From: Bacteroidota bacterium
Lineage (GTDB): Bacteria > Bacteroidota > Bacteroidia > UKL13-3
NCBI GenBank assembly: GCA_947491825.1
Contig: CANLLM010000011.1
Coordinates: 1 to 38,113 of the forward strand
Direction of reading: 5' to 3'
Length of the DNA: 38,113 bases
Position 1 is the stretch's first letter. Each line of letters opens with the position of its first letter. A model generated the notes under the pieces. It saw only the letters and a program-made list of their open reading frames with translations. It was not told where the DNA came from and ran no database searches. The position numbers were made by a program, and so were the translations under genes. Of the stretch, positions 19,776 through 29,940 are shown in pieces.

Positions 19776-21062
19776 ATGAAAAGAATACTACAACTATTCG
19801 TGGGCATTGCCCTTACCACAAGTATTTTTGCTCAAACTACTATTGAGAATTTTGCTTACGGAACCATTACAGGTACAAGTGCGGACTCGCTTACCAATCC
19901 AGCATTTGGCGGAGGCAACTGGAGAAGGCACAGCGGTACTGGTGGACCAATTTCATACAAAAGCACTTCGCTTAGCTTTCCTGGCTACTTTTCCTCAGGG
20001 GTTGGCGGATCAGCGGAGTTCAGCTTTAATACAGTAAGTAGAGAAGATGCCAATCGCTCTATAACTCCCTATACTTCTGGAAAAGTTTACATTTCGTTTT
20101 TATTAAACATGTCAAATAATGGCGGAACTGCCGCAGATTATTTTTTCCACCTATTAGACACAAGTGCCATGACCTCTTTCAGGGGTAGACATTACATTAA
20201 AGCAGGAAGTACGGCCAATACCTTTAACATAGGTATCAACAAAGGTTCGTCTGCGACACCTGTATATTCACCTATTAATTACCCTTTGGATACTCCCCTT
20301 TTAGTGGTTGTTAAATACAGCTTTGACCCTAATTTCTTAGATACCATTTCAACGTATATCTTTCCCCTTGGAACAACAATTCCTGCAACAGAACCTAGCA
20401 CTCCAACCATAGTTACTGCAGATGTTTCTACTGCGGATATGGTTACCTTAAATGCTGTAGCCATTCGACAAGGCACCATCGGATCAATGAATGGAAGAAT
20501 TGATGGAATTCGTGTTTCAAATGCTTGGGCTAATACTATTTTATCAGTAAAATTAACATCATTTAATGCTGAGCTAACAGGTACTAACTCTACCCTAATT
20601 TCTTGGACTACCTCAACTGAAATAAACAACAGCGGGTTTGAAATTGAAAGAAGTTTGGATGGCGAGAATTTTGAAATGATAGGATTTGTAAAAGGCGCAG
20701 GAAATACTAATGTTTTAAGTAAGTATGCATTTGAGTATGGTTCGGATGAAGGTGCATTTTATCGTTTAAAACAAATGGATTTTGATGGTAAATTCAATTA
20801 TTCCAATATCATATCGATAACCAATACTAAAGGTAAAGCCACAACAAGTCCAAATCCATTTAACAATCAAATTGAAATTAACGCCAATAACATCATTACA
20901 CATGCTGAAATAATAGACATGATGGGTAAAGTGGTGTTGAGTCAAACAATCAACGACTACTCAGGTAATTTAAACGCTCAAGAATTGCGTAATGGCATCT
21001 ATTTTATTAAGCTATACCAAGGTGAGACTATCATTACCAAAAGAATTATCAAAGCAAACTAA
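19776..21062 (+). CDS. T9SS-secreted protein
   Basis: Signal peptide; SVKLTSFNAELTGTNSTLISWTTSTEINNSGFEIERSLDG linker; C-terminal ELRNGIYFIKLYQGETIITKRIIKAN. Confidence 0.8.
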   Translation: MKRILQLFVGIALTTSIFAQTTIENFAYGTITGTSADSLTNPAFGGGNWRRHSGTGGPISYKSTSLSFPGYFSSGVGGSAEFSFNTVSREDANRSITPYTSGKVYISFLLNMSNNGGTAADYFFHLLDTSAMTSFRGRHYIKAGSTANTFNIGINKGSSATPVYSPINYPLDTPLLVVVKYSFDPNFLDTISTYIFPLGTTIPATEPSTPTIVTADVSTADMVTLNAVAIRQGTIGSMNGRIDGIRVSNAWANTILSVKLTSFNAELTGTNSTLISWTTSTEINNSGFEIERSLDGENFEMIGFVKGAGNTNVLSKYAFEYGSDEGAFYRLKQMDFDGKFNYSNIISITNTKGKATTSPNPFNNQIEINANNIITHAEIIDMMGKVVLSQTINDYSGNLNAQELRNGIYFIKLYQGETIITKRIIKAN

Positions 21063-21080
21063 TTGACTATTTATATAAAA

Positions 21081-21114
21081 AACGACCAGCCATTTAAATG
21101 ACTGGTCGTTTTTT
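21081..21114. terminator. bidirectional terminator between convergent genes
   Basis: AACGACCAG...CTGGTCGTT with inner palindrome CATTTAAATG; A-run on one side, T-run on the other. Confidence 0.85.
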
Positions 21115-21118
21115 TATG

Positions 21119-22333
21119 CTATTCATTAATTGCTGTGTTAAATTTGTCATGGTCAAATTCATTCTCGCTTTTAGCAATTACAATAGTGGCGATGGCGTTT
21201 CCAATGAGATTTGTAATCGACCGTCCTTCACTCATAAACTTATCAACCCCCCATAAAAACCCGAGTCCTTCCAAAGGAATTGAATCCATAGAAGCCAACG
21301 TAGAGGCAAGCACCACGAAACCGCTGCCTGTAACTCCTGCTGCACCTTTAGAAGTAATCATTAATACGCCTAGTAATAAAGCCATTTCGCCAAAGCTGAG
21401 AGGCACATTGTAAATTTGCGCTAAAAAAATGGTGGCCATACTGAGGTAAATGGAGGTTCCATCCAAATTAAAGGAGTATCCAACAGGTATAACTAAGCCT
21501 ACTATGGGTTTACTGCACCCGGCTTTCTCTAATTTATGCATAATATTCGGTAAGGCCGTTTCTGATGAAGAGGTACCCAATACAATTAGAATTTCTTCCT
21601 TAATGTATTTTAAAAATTTCCAATTGCTTAAACCATAATATTTCATGATGGCTCCTAGTACCAGAAAAATAAAAATACCCATGGTGATGTATACGCTCAT
21701 GAGTAATTTGCCTAATGGGATTAAGGTATGTAGCCCAAATTTGGATACTGTAAAAGCCATGGCACCAAAAGCGGCAACAGGTGCTAAATACATGACATAC
21801 CTGAGCAATAAAAAGACTTTTTTAGAAGTGTAAGTGAACACTTTAATGATGGGCTCTTTTTTGGTATACAAGTTAAGGACAATACCTACCAATAAGGCTA
21901 CCAATAATATTTGAATGGTGATATTGGATTGGATAAAATTTAACCAACTGAAAGGCACCTTGCCATGCTCGGTGTATTTTGAAACATCGCCAATTGGAAT
22001 TTTTGTACGATTAATATTTCCGGGTTTTAAAATTAGCGCAACTGCGATACCAATGGCCAATGAAAAGGTAGAAATAATTTCGAAGTAGATTAACGATTTT
22101 AAACCTATTCGTCCCACTTTTTTGAGATCTCCCATAAAGCTAATGCCCAACACAATTGTAAAAAAAATGATGGGCGGAATAAACAGTTTAATAACTTGAA
22201 TAAAAGTAGTTCCAATAAACTCCAACTTAAGACCTAACTCAGGATTGTAATGCCCAACACAGATGCCAGAAACAATAGCAACGAGCACATAAAAGGTGAG
22301 GTGTCGGAACATTCCCTTGAATAAAATGGACAT
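21119..22333 (-). CDS. dicarboxylate/amino acid:cation symporter (DAACS, GltP-like)
   Basis: SSSETALPN, PVGYSFNLDGTSIYLSMATIFLAQ, TSKGAAGVTGSGFVVLAST and DKFMSEGRSITNLIGNAIAT are canonical. Confidence 0.93.
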   Translation of the reverse strand: MSILFKGMFRHLTFYVLVAIVSGICVGHYNPELGLKLEFIGTTFIQVIKLFIPPIIFFTIVLGISFMGDLKKVGRIGLKSLIYFEIISTFSLAIGIAVALILKPGNINRTKIPIGDVSKYTEHGKVPFSWLNFIQSNITIQILLVALLVGIVLNLYTKKEPIIKVFTYTSKKVFLLLRYVMYLAPVAAFGAMAFTVSKFGLHTLIPLGKLLMSVYITMGIFIFLVLGAIMKYYGLSNWKFLKYIKEEILIVLGTSSSETALPNIMHKLEKAGCSKPIVGLVIPVGYSFNLDGTSIYLSMATIFLAQIYNVPLSFGEMALLLGVLMITSKGAAGVTGSGFVVLASTLASMDSIPLEGLGFLWGVDKFMSEGRSITNLIGNAIATIVIAKSENEFDHDKFNTAINE

Positions 22334-22390
22334 GTAGTTTAAATATTATTGGAGTAAATAAATTGGGACTGGATACTTTGGATTGTGAAA

Positions 22391-23623
22391 TTAAAAAAGT
22401 AATTGCACATACAAATTACCGATTAAAGATGTAGCTGCAGTGCCCACCTTGAGGTGAGTTAATGAGGCATTTACTTTCAAATTGTTTTCATTAAAATACC
22501 TGCTAAAACCATAAGTAATTTCCTCTTGGTTTTGCAAAACCGAATTTATATTACCAGGAAACTCGCGTATTAATTTAGCATACCTCATATCAACCCCGTA
22601 CTTTTTATTAAGTACATAACCTACTTGTGCATTTAAGCCAGTTCCCAAAGTTAGCCGCTCGCTAATTTCTGTTGTCTTAACAATATCTATACCTGTTTGG
22701 TCAAAATAAGTTCCTTCTTCAATTTTAGCAGTTGCAATAACAAATTCCGTTAATACTGAAAATCCTTTATACTTAATCAAAATATCATAATACAATTTAC
22801 GGTAGTCGGGTAATTTGTTTTGCCCTGCAGTATCATACAATAAAAAACTACCATGGCCTTCTCCTGTCGAGTGACTCGCCCCTTTATTAATGCTTCCAGC
22901 TGCACCTAAGACTATTTTAGGTGTGGATTCATGTTTTATGTCGGCTATCACTTGTTCATTTCCTTCAGAGAAATTACCCAACGGATAAAAATCAATCCTG
23001 CCTGCGTATTTAACGCCACCTAAATCATAATCGGTGCTACTTACGCCAAATGAATTTCGGCCATCGCCAGAGGTAATTGCGGCTTTAGGTGATACAATCA
23101 TTTTGCCCAAATTAAAACTTGATTCAATAAACACCCCAAATTCTCTTCCTGTAGAACTAAATTGTGTACTTAAAATACTTCTATCAATAAACTGAAACTG
23201 AGTTTCCATAATGGACATCTCGCGGTTATTGGTAAAGGCAAGTTGCTGCCCCATGGTAATACTTAATTGTTTGTAGGGCTTATAACAAACCCATGCATCC
23301 ATTAAAGGGGAAGCCAAACTAAAATCTGTTTGTAATAAAAAACTCAGCTTTTCTTTAACTGCTTTACCACTCACATTAAAATAAGTACGTCTTGAGTTTA
23401 AAAAATTGCTTGCTTGAGTTGTACTGTCTTTAATAAAAGCAATTTGGGGCTGAATCATACCGCCAATTTTAACTTGATAATCGCCATTGTTAAAATTGAA
23501 ACGGAGACCCTGGCCCATTTCAAAAGTAGGCTCAACAGATACATTCTCTTGGGCATATAAGCTTACCTTACATGCTATAAGGATTCCTAAAAAAAGGATT
23601 TTGATGTTAGAATAATTTTTCAT
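22391..23623 (-). CDS. OprO/OprP-like porin
   Basis: Signal peptide; GLRFNFNNGDYQVKIGGMIQPQ, SRRTYFNVSGKA, GDGRNSF, LGGVKYAGRIDFYPLG; ends in F. ORF overlaps the M14 gene by 17 bp. Confidence 0.8.
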   Translation of the reverse strand: MKNYSNIKILFLGILIACKVSLYAQENVSVEPTFEMGQGLRFNFNNGDYQVKIGGMIQPQIAFIKDSTTQASNFLNSRRTYFNVSGKAVKEKLSFLLQTDFSLASPLMDAWVCYKPYKQLSITMGQQLAFTNNREMSIMETQFQFIDRSILSTQFSSTGREFGVFIESSFNLGKMIVSPKAAITSGDGRNSFGVSSTDYDLGGVKYAGRIDFYPLGNFSEGNEQVIADIKHESTPKIVLGAAGSINKGASHSTGEGHGSFLLYDTAGQNKLPDYRKLYYDILIKYKGFSVLTEFVIATAKIEEGTYFDQTGIDIVKTTEISERLTLGTGLNAQVGYVLNKKYGVDMRYAKLIREFPGNINSVLQNQEEITYGFSRYFNENNLKVNASLTHLKVGTAATSLIGNLYVQLLF

Positions 23624-25151
23624 TTTTCAGGTATCTATAAATAGGTAAAACAGCATTTAATTGGGTAGGTAATAAACCAAAACGTATAAAGCCATTGGCT
23701 GACTCAGGTTCTAAAACTTCAATGGCCAAACTTGCATTCTCTTGATTCATATCAACAAAGTAAGTACCTTTAGGTAAGGCTAACGATTTGGTATGTACTT
23801 CAGTTTTTACTTTTTGCTCAAACACACCTTCATCCATTTCTACTGCCTTAGAAAAAGAGCTAACCGTATACGTTTCCACCTCTGCAAGAATATTACCAGG
23901 CAATGTTTCAATCTTTAATCCTAGAATGGTTAGTTTTTCAATCAAAGCAGATTGGCTTGCATCCAATAAATAAGCCATAGGGCGTTTGCGGGTTAATACA
24001 GGGCTCGATATTGAGGCATTGTGTATTTCTACATCAATTTGCATTTCGCTTGCTGTTTCCAAATCAATAACTGTTAATGGTTGAGTAGATATTTGCTTTT
24101 TGCTGGTAACTACTGCCAATTCATTAGGGGATAAATCTGGCTTAAGTACTTCTTTTACCTCGTCCACATTATTGTATGCCGAATTTAGGTAGGACATCCC
24201 TATTAAAAATGTAGTTTGAATTCTGCGTTTAAAAGAAGTCCTTCCAAGTCCAACTCCTCTTACCTCTATCAGGCTTGCCACGGCATTAGAAAGCGCATAG
24301 GAAGTAGCACTTGACCGCGCATTATTTGATCCTTGATTGAAGTGAATATCGCCCATCACTTTTTCAGGTGTGAGGTATTCTCTGTGAACTAAACCAGCTT
24401 TATCTAATTCTTCTTTTACATTTTGTACAAATTTTTGATTGGTATAATTTCTTAATTTTTGAGGTACATTTAAATTCCCTGAAGTCATAAACATCACATC
24501 GGGCCTAGAAGTGATGCCCATGATACCGTATTGGGTATACTCCTTGCGGTATGGCCTGTGCTCATGAAAATCAACTGCGATATCAGCATTAAAATCACTA
24601 AATGCCTTTTTAAGAAATATACTTTCCTGAATAATTAATTTAGTTTGATCTCTATTTAAATCGAGGCCATTGGCTGCATACCTGTCTTCTTTTTCATAGC
24701 CATCAATATTGGCCATTGGAACAAGGGCAATTTCCAACCTATTCAACAAATAGCTGTAGTTGGGGTCGTTTAATAACTTATCCAATATGTACAATACTCC
24801 TTCGGTACTGGCCATTTCATCGCCATGTAGGCCCCCTTGAAACCAAACTTTTAACTTTTTTTCGCTGCTGTTTTTATTAAGAGTAACCATAGGAATGGCT
24901 TTCCCCTTTTGGCTTTTCCCAATAAATCGGAAACTCATAACAGAAGAATGCTTTGATTGTTGCATGTTTAAAAAAGCAATCAATTCTTCATAATTGGTAA
25001 AGCCTTTATTTTTTTTGAAGGCAGGTGTATGAATGTCAATTTCTAAATCTGGAAAAAATTTCGAAGTTATCTCTTTAGATTGTGGGTTAAAGTCTTGCAC
25101 AAAACCCCATAATACCATACCAATTAAAATAAATCCTATCCGTTTTTTCAT
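23607..25151 (-). CDS. M14-family zinc carboxypeptidase, exported
   Basis: GGLHGDEMAS, DLNRD, DFHEHRPYRKEY, SLIEVRGVGLG. Likely start at 25151 (MKKRIGF). Confidence 0.85.
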   Translation of the reverse strand: MKKRIGFILIGMVLWGFVQDFNPQSKEITSKFFPDLEIDIHTPAFKKNKGFTNYEELIAFLNMQQSKHSSVMSFRFIGKSQKGKAIPMVTLNKNSSEKKLKVWFQGGLHGDEMASTEGVLYILDKLLNDPNYSYLLNRLEIALVPMANIDGYEKEDRYAANGLDLNRDQTKLIIQESIFLKKAFSDFNADIAVDFHEHRPYRKEYTQYGIMGITSRPDVMFMTSGNLNVPQKLRNYTNQKFVQNVKEELDKAGLVHREYLTPEKVMGDIHFNQGSNNARSSATSYALSNAVASLIEVRGVGLGRTSFKRRIQTTFLIGMSYLNSAYNNVDEVKEVLKPDLSPNELAVVTSKKQISTQPLTVIDLETASEMQIDVEIHNASISSPVLTRKRPMAYLLDASQSALIEKLTILGLKIETLPGNILAEVETYTVSSFSKAVEMDEGVFEQKVKTEVHTKSLALPKGTYFVDMNQENASLAIEVLEPESANGFIRFGLLPTQLNAVLPIYRYLKNEKLF

Positions 25152-26452
25152 TAGAATGATAGTGTTGCAATGATGTTTGTTATCCATTCGTTGTTGGTAA
25201 TTGGTTTACCTATTATATCCAAACTACCGGGCGCTAATTCAACATAAGTAACTGAACCTTGTATTTTAAATCCATAACCGCGAGATATATATTTTGATAA
25301 GCTAAGGGTATAATATTTGGGTCTATTATATACGGTAGGATTGTTTAAAAATGAATTAACCGCAGCATCCAGATAGGTATAGCGAGCATCAACAGAGATT
25401 CTGTTTTTAAATATATATCCACCTTGAATATTGTACCCTTTTCCCAGCATCATTCTTCCTCTCACATAACTTTCAATATTTTCAACTCCATTAACTAAAA
25501 AGGATGTCGAGGTAGTGCCATCATTTCTTACCCTTGTGAAAATTGTTTTAGGAACATTAGCGCTGCTACTCACAAATTCGCCAAGAAAACTAAATCCTTT
25601 ATACTTAAACAAAAAATCAACTCCAAACTTGGTGTAGTCGGGCAATGCATTGTTTCCTGTGCTATCGCGGTATAAAATAGCCCCATTAGATTCTCCTCTT
25701 CTACTACTTACGCCAAAAGCGGTGCTATAAGTAAAGCCAACTAATAATTTAGGCGTTAGCTCCCTCACCATATCTACCTGTCTGAACTGCCCAAAATTAG
25801 TAAACTTACCGAAAGTTAAAACATCCAGTCGTCCGCCATACTTTAACCCTCCTAAATCTTTCCTAAAGGCATTGCTACCATCCCCGGATGTAACAGCCAA
25901 GGCTGGTTTAAAAACAAGATTCTTAGTGGCTTTAAACTCCCCTGATACAAATAGTCCAAAATCTCGAGCAACAGCGAATGCAGAGGTAAGCCTACTTCTT
26001 TCGGGTAATTGCAAGGAATTAGAGGTCATTAATATTTCTAAGTTTTCGGTTGGGCATGAGCTCTGCCCAAACTTAATTTCTAAAAATGGAGTGGGATGGT
26101 AGGCCAACCAAGCATCAAAAAGCGCTCGGCTATTTTCATCGCCAATCTCGGCATTACCGCTAAACTCTGCTTGAAGACGGTATTCCATTTTAAACTTTGG
26201 AAGATTTCCTTCCATCCTAAATCGTAACCTCCTCATTCTAAACCTTAAATAAGGATCAATAGGTGTATCATTCACATATTTTTTAATTTCTAATGATGGT
26301 TGAATATATAAGCCAATATTATAGGTTGAACTGTTTTTATCTGTAAATTTTAGCCCTTCGCCAAACTTATATTTATTCAATACCGGATTTTGAGCCACAC
26401 TTAACTTGGCCAAAACAATAAGCAAAAAGAAAACAATGTATTGTATTTTCAT
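25151..26452 (-). CDS. OprO/OprP-like porin (paralogue of 22391-23623)
   Basis: KFGEGLKFTDKNSSTYNIGLYIQPSLE, RMRRLRFRMEGNL, GDGSNAFRKDLGGLKYGGRLD. Likely start MKIQYIVFF at 26452; shares one base with the M14 start codon (TAATG). Confidence 0.8.
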   Translation of the reverse strand: MKIQYIVFFLLIVLAKLSVAQNPVLNKYKFGEGLKFTDKNSSTYNIGLYIQPSLEIKKYVNDTPIDPYLRFRMRRLRFRMEGNLPKFKMEYRLQAEFSGNAEIGDENSRALFDAWLAYHPTPFLEIKFGQSSCPTENLEILMTSNSLQLPERSRLTSAFAVARDFGLFVSGEFKATKNLVFKPALAVTSGDGSNAFRKDLGGLKYGGRLDVLTFGKFTNFGQFRQVDMVRELTPKLLVGFTYSTAFGVSSRRGESNGAILYRDSTGNNALPDYTKFGVDFLFKYKGFSFLGEFVSSSANVPKTIFTRVRNDGTTSTSFLVNGVENIESYVRGRMMLGKGYNIQGGYIFKNRISVDARYTYLDAAVNSFLNNPTVYNRPKYYTLSLSKYISRGYGFKIQGSVTYVELAPGSLDIIGKPITNNEWITNIIATLSF

Positions 26453-26459
26453 GGTTACG

Positions 26460-27599
26460 TTATTCAAAATGGCCTTTAGCAATAACTTGTGTGTTTTCCA
26501 TCATTTGTTTGCCTCTAGCAAATACATCGATTAGGTTAAACGAAGCGTCTAGGCAACAAAAATCGGCATCGCTTCCAACCTTAATGGTTCCTTTATTTTT
26601 AAGCCCTAGGTTAATAGCAGGATTGATAGTGATAAGTTTGATAGCATCTTCCATTTTCACTTGGCCATGGTTAATTAGCTCCTTTACCTGTAGGTAATTT
26701 TGATTAATTACAGCTCGTCTGAATCCAATTAAATTTCCGTTTTCGTCTAATTTATCCAAGCCAGCATTACCATCACTGCTAAAGGTAATTTTATCAATAG
26801 ATGCGCCTTTTTCAAGCGCATACAATACCGCTTTGTAAGGGTCAGTATACTTAGAAGCACCTGTTGTTAAATCAATCATTCCGCCTAGTTTGGCAAATTC
26901 AATGGCTTGATCAAACAATTCTTTCGTGCGGCCAACATGGGTAGGTGAGATTTGAGCAATTGGGAATTCGTACTCTTGCACCAACCTGAACAATATATCC
27001 ATTTTTGATTTAAGGTTACCAAGGTGAATGTGCAAAATGCCTTTTTTATTAGCAAGCATTCCTCCCACTTTTACAGCCCGTAAAATTCTCAATAAATCTA
27101 ACTCATTGGGGTACGATGATCTGATATCACCAATGGCAATTTTACAACCCAAAACAGGCTCAATAAATACCATATCATCTTGCACCGAATCCATAACATG
27201 AACAGGGTCTAATCCATAATAACCAGTAAACATAAAAGCGGTAATGCCTTCGCTTGATAGCGATTTTGTTTTGGCGAATAGACTCTTTATGCTTCTGGCA
27301 GATCCATCAGTGCCTAACAAACCCACAACGGTGGTGGATCCACACGATATCAAATCTGATACTGAAATTTCTGGTGTCATGGACCCAAATCCGTGTTTAC
27401 CACCTGCACCAATAATATGAATATGCTGATCGATAAAGCCAGGGGTGACAATTTTTCCTTGTGCATCCCATTCATTAAACATCTTATTGGGATTATTGAT
27501 CGAATCTTCTAAGGCAAGAATTTTCTCTGCACCAACCAGAATATCTTTTTTTCCTAAAAATTGCGGAGCAAAAACGGTGGCATTTTTAATTAAAAGCAT
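26460..27599 (-). CDS. iadA: beta-aspartyl-peptidase / isoaspartyl dipeptidase
   Basis: GFIDQHIHIIGAGGKHGFGSMTPE, ISCGSTTVVGLLGTDG, FMFTGYY, HIHLGN, ISPTHVGRT, TFSSDGNAG: full-length IadA signature. Confidence 0.92.
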   Translation of the reverse strand: MLLIKNATVFAPQFLGKKDILVGAEKILALEDSINNPNKMFNEWDAQGKIVTPGFIDQHIHIIGAGGKHGFGSMTPEISVSDLISCGSTTVVGLLGTDGSARSIKSLFAKTKSLSSEGITAFMFTGYYGLDPVHVMDSVQDDMVFIEPVLGCKIAIGDIRSSYPNELDLLRILRAVKVGGMLANKKGILHIHLGNLKSKMDILFRLVQEYEFPIAQISPTHVGRTKELFDQAIEFAKLGGMIDLTTGASKYTDPYKAVLYALEKGASIDKITFSSDGNAGLDKLDENGNLIGFRRAVINQNYLQVKELINHGQVKMEDAIKLITINPAINLGLKNKGTIKVGSDADFCCLDASFNLIDVFARGKQMMENTQVIAKGHFE

Positions 27600-28966
27600 A
27601 AACCAAAATGGTAAATTAATAAGGTGAGTAATACGGTAACAACGGGAATCAAATTCCTTTTAACCACTTGCATAACAGGTACACCTGCAACCTCTGCTGT
27701 TGCAATAAGTACACCTGCAATTGGACTAATGGTCCTACCCATAGAAGCGGAAAGGTTCATGGGTAATAAAATAGAAGTAGTAGATACGCCAAACTGTTTA
27801 GCCACACTCGGAATAAGTGGACCGAAGGCGAAAAAGGCAGCATTGCCGCTTCCCATTAATATGGCAGCAAAAAAGATCATCAGGGTCATTAATATACCAA
27901 TCCCCTTGGCGCCTAATCCTGCGCTTTGCGAAATGGTAATTAGCCCATCCATAAATCCAAGGGCAATTAATCCATTGGCAAAAATTTCTGCTACAATAAT
28001 CAAAGTAACTACAGATTTGAAAATATCGCCCATACCGTCTAGAAACACTTTAAAAGACGCAAAGACTGCTTTCAGGTTTTTAGTTCTGATTAATTCAAAT
28101 AGTAATCCTGCAAACAAACTCAGCAGCATGGCTGTGGTAGTTTCAATGGTAAGCTTAATAGGAAAGATGGCGAACACACCAGAAAAGGTAAGTAATAATA
28201 TAAGCGGTAAAACAGGCAACAAGGCATAAATACCAGGAGCCACCTCTTTTGGTTTAGGCTTTACTTTTACTTCAGTGGGATGTAGCTTATCCTTTTCATC
28301 ATAATATTTGTTAACGAAGAAATAGGTAACCATTAAAACCAGATTTAAAATGATCGCTATAGGGATTTGTAAATTAATAAAATAAGGAACCGTTTCAATT
28401 TGTGCAATTTGAACTGCTGACGCGGTAATAACCGAAGCAGGACCTATGCAAAAGGAAGTGCATCCAGTAATAATGGAAACAGCCGCTATTCTGCTTACAC
28501 CCAAATTAACTAAAATTGGAAAAACCGAGGCCATCAAGAGTAAACCAAAGCCTGCAGCAGATGGAATACATATAAAAATCAGTTGCCCTATAGGAATAAC
28601 AGCTATTGATGCCAGATTGGGGTATTTTTTTAAGACGGCCAATGGTTTTAAAGCTACTCTTACCAATGCTTCTGATGCGCCAATCTTATCCATATAGGCA
28701 ACAAAGCCCCCAATGGTCATAATCATTAAACCTACCCCGGCATTCGTTTTAGAAAACGATTCTTTGATGTATTCAAAAATATCCAAGAAAATAAAGCCAC
28801 TGTTCACTTCAGCCAAGGGAAGTCCTTTTTTAAAAAAACCGGCAATCAACAACATTCCGATACCCGCAATAAGTAAAACCGCCTGAGGGAAAAAATCCTT
28901 AAGTAATAATCTTACCACTAAGGCAATAAAAACGACAGCAATAAAAAGTCCTATATAGTTAATCAT
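27590..28966 (-). CDS. DcuC-family C4-dicarboxylate transporter
   Basis: About 12-14 TM helices; FSKTNAGVGLMIMTIGGFVAYMDKIGAS, FICIPSAAGFGLLLMASVFPIL, MNLSASMGRTISPIAGVLIA. Overlaps iadA by 10 bp. Confidence 0.85.
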   Translation of the reverse strand: MINYIGLFIAVVFIALVVRLLLKDFFPQAVLLIAGIGMLLIAGFFKKGLPLAEVNSGFIFLDIFEYIKESFSKTNAGVGLMIMTIGGFVAYMDKIGASEALVRVALKPLAVLKKYPNLASIAVIPIGQLIFICIPSAAGFGLLLMASVFPILVNLGVSRIAAVSIITGCTSFCIGPASVITASAVQIAQIETVPYFINLQIPIAIILNLVLMVTYFFVNKYYDEKDKLHPTEVKVKPKPKEVAPGIYALLPVLPLILLLTFSGVFAIFPIKLTIETTTAMLLSLFAGLLFELIRTKNLKAVFASFKVFLDGMGDIFKSVVTLIIVAEIFANGLIALGFMDGLITISQSAGLGAKGIGILMTLMIFFAAILMGSGNAAFFAFGPLIPSVAKQFGVSTTSILLPMNLSASMGRTISPIAGVLIATAEVAGVPVMQVVKRNLIPVVTVLLTLLIYHFGLCF

Positions 28967-28976
28967 GGATTATCCC

Positions 28977-29933
28977 TTAAAATGAAGTCCCATCAATTTT
29001 GGTACCTGGTGAGTATTTTTTGGTAGATGGAATTTGGGAGTGCTGAATAAAATCGCCCAGTAAATCGGGATTACGCGTATAAGACTCGTTGGGATTATCT
29101 GAAAGAGGAGTGATGTCATAAGTCAGTACCACATTGTCTGCAGTATCTTTAACGGTTAAAACGTCACCCGCATTGTTAAGGTTTAAATCCCCCGATGTTG
29201 ATTTTTGTATAAGCGCACCCCCAAATGAACCCGTTGGGGTTCCCCCTCCAAAAATAACCAATGCTTTTTGGGGTTGTAAAATGGTGCCTGCAGGAATTAA
29301 GTGATTGGGTGTGCCAGAGGCTAAACCTCCAGCATCAAATATTTTATACCCACTAAGATCAATTACTTTTGTTGAATAATTAATTAATTCAATAAATTCA
29401 TCTCCAGCTTGCGTATAAACACCGTCTCCGTTAGCATCTCCGTCTAAACCAACATTCGATGGATCATATAAAATCTCATTTAAAATTAAGTTTACAATTG
29501 AAGGCACATCATCATCTTCAATGTTAATATTGATAACTTGAATGCCATCTTCTCCTCCACCAAATACAGTATCTACAGCGATTTTGATATCTTCTATGCC
29601 TTCTTTTATGGTATCTTGAATAGCCAATAAATTAGTGCTGTTGGAAATGTTTCCCGCAGGAATGATTAAGGTAAGGTTTGAACTGTAATCTTGTCCAAAG
29701 GTTGCCTTTCCGGTATATAACAATTTCACCTCTACATCATTGGTAGAAACCTTTGTCAATGTAGCCGTTAACTCAGCCGATCCGCCTGCTTCGGCAATGG
29801 CTAGTGTATTAAATGACAAACTCACTAAACTACCGCTATCTGGCAACACAATGGGTTTAACATCATCTGTTTTGCATGATCCAAAAATGAAAAGGAAACA
29901 AATCCCAGTCAAAAAATTAAATTTTCCCTTCAT
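28977..29933 (-). CDS. lipoprotein with Calx-beta-like and lamin-tail (LTD) domains
   Basis: Lipobox FIFGSC followed by KTDD; Calx-beta-like mid-region; LNEILYDPSNVGLDGDANGDGVYTQAGDEFIELIN LTD. Confidence 0.8.
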   Translation of the reverse strand: MKGKFNFLTGICFLFIFGSCKTDDVKPIVLPDSGSLVSLSFNTLAIAEAGGSAELTATLTKVSTNDVEVKLLYTGKATFGQDYSSNLTLIIPAGNISNSTNLLAIQDTIKEGIEDIKIAVDTVFGGGEDGIQVININIEDDDVPSIVNLILNEILYDPSNVGLDGDANGDGVYTQAGDEFIELINYSTKVIDLSGYKIFDAGGLASGTPNHLIPAGTILQPQKALVIFGGGTPTGSFGGALIQKSTSGDLNLNNAGDVLTVKDTADNVVLTYDITPLSDNPNESYTRNPDLLGDFIQHSQIPSTKKYSPGTKIDGTSF

Positions 29934-29940
29934 AAATACT

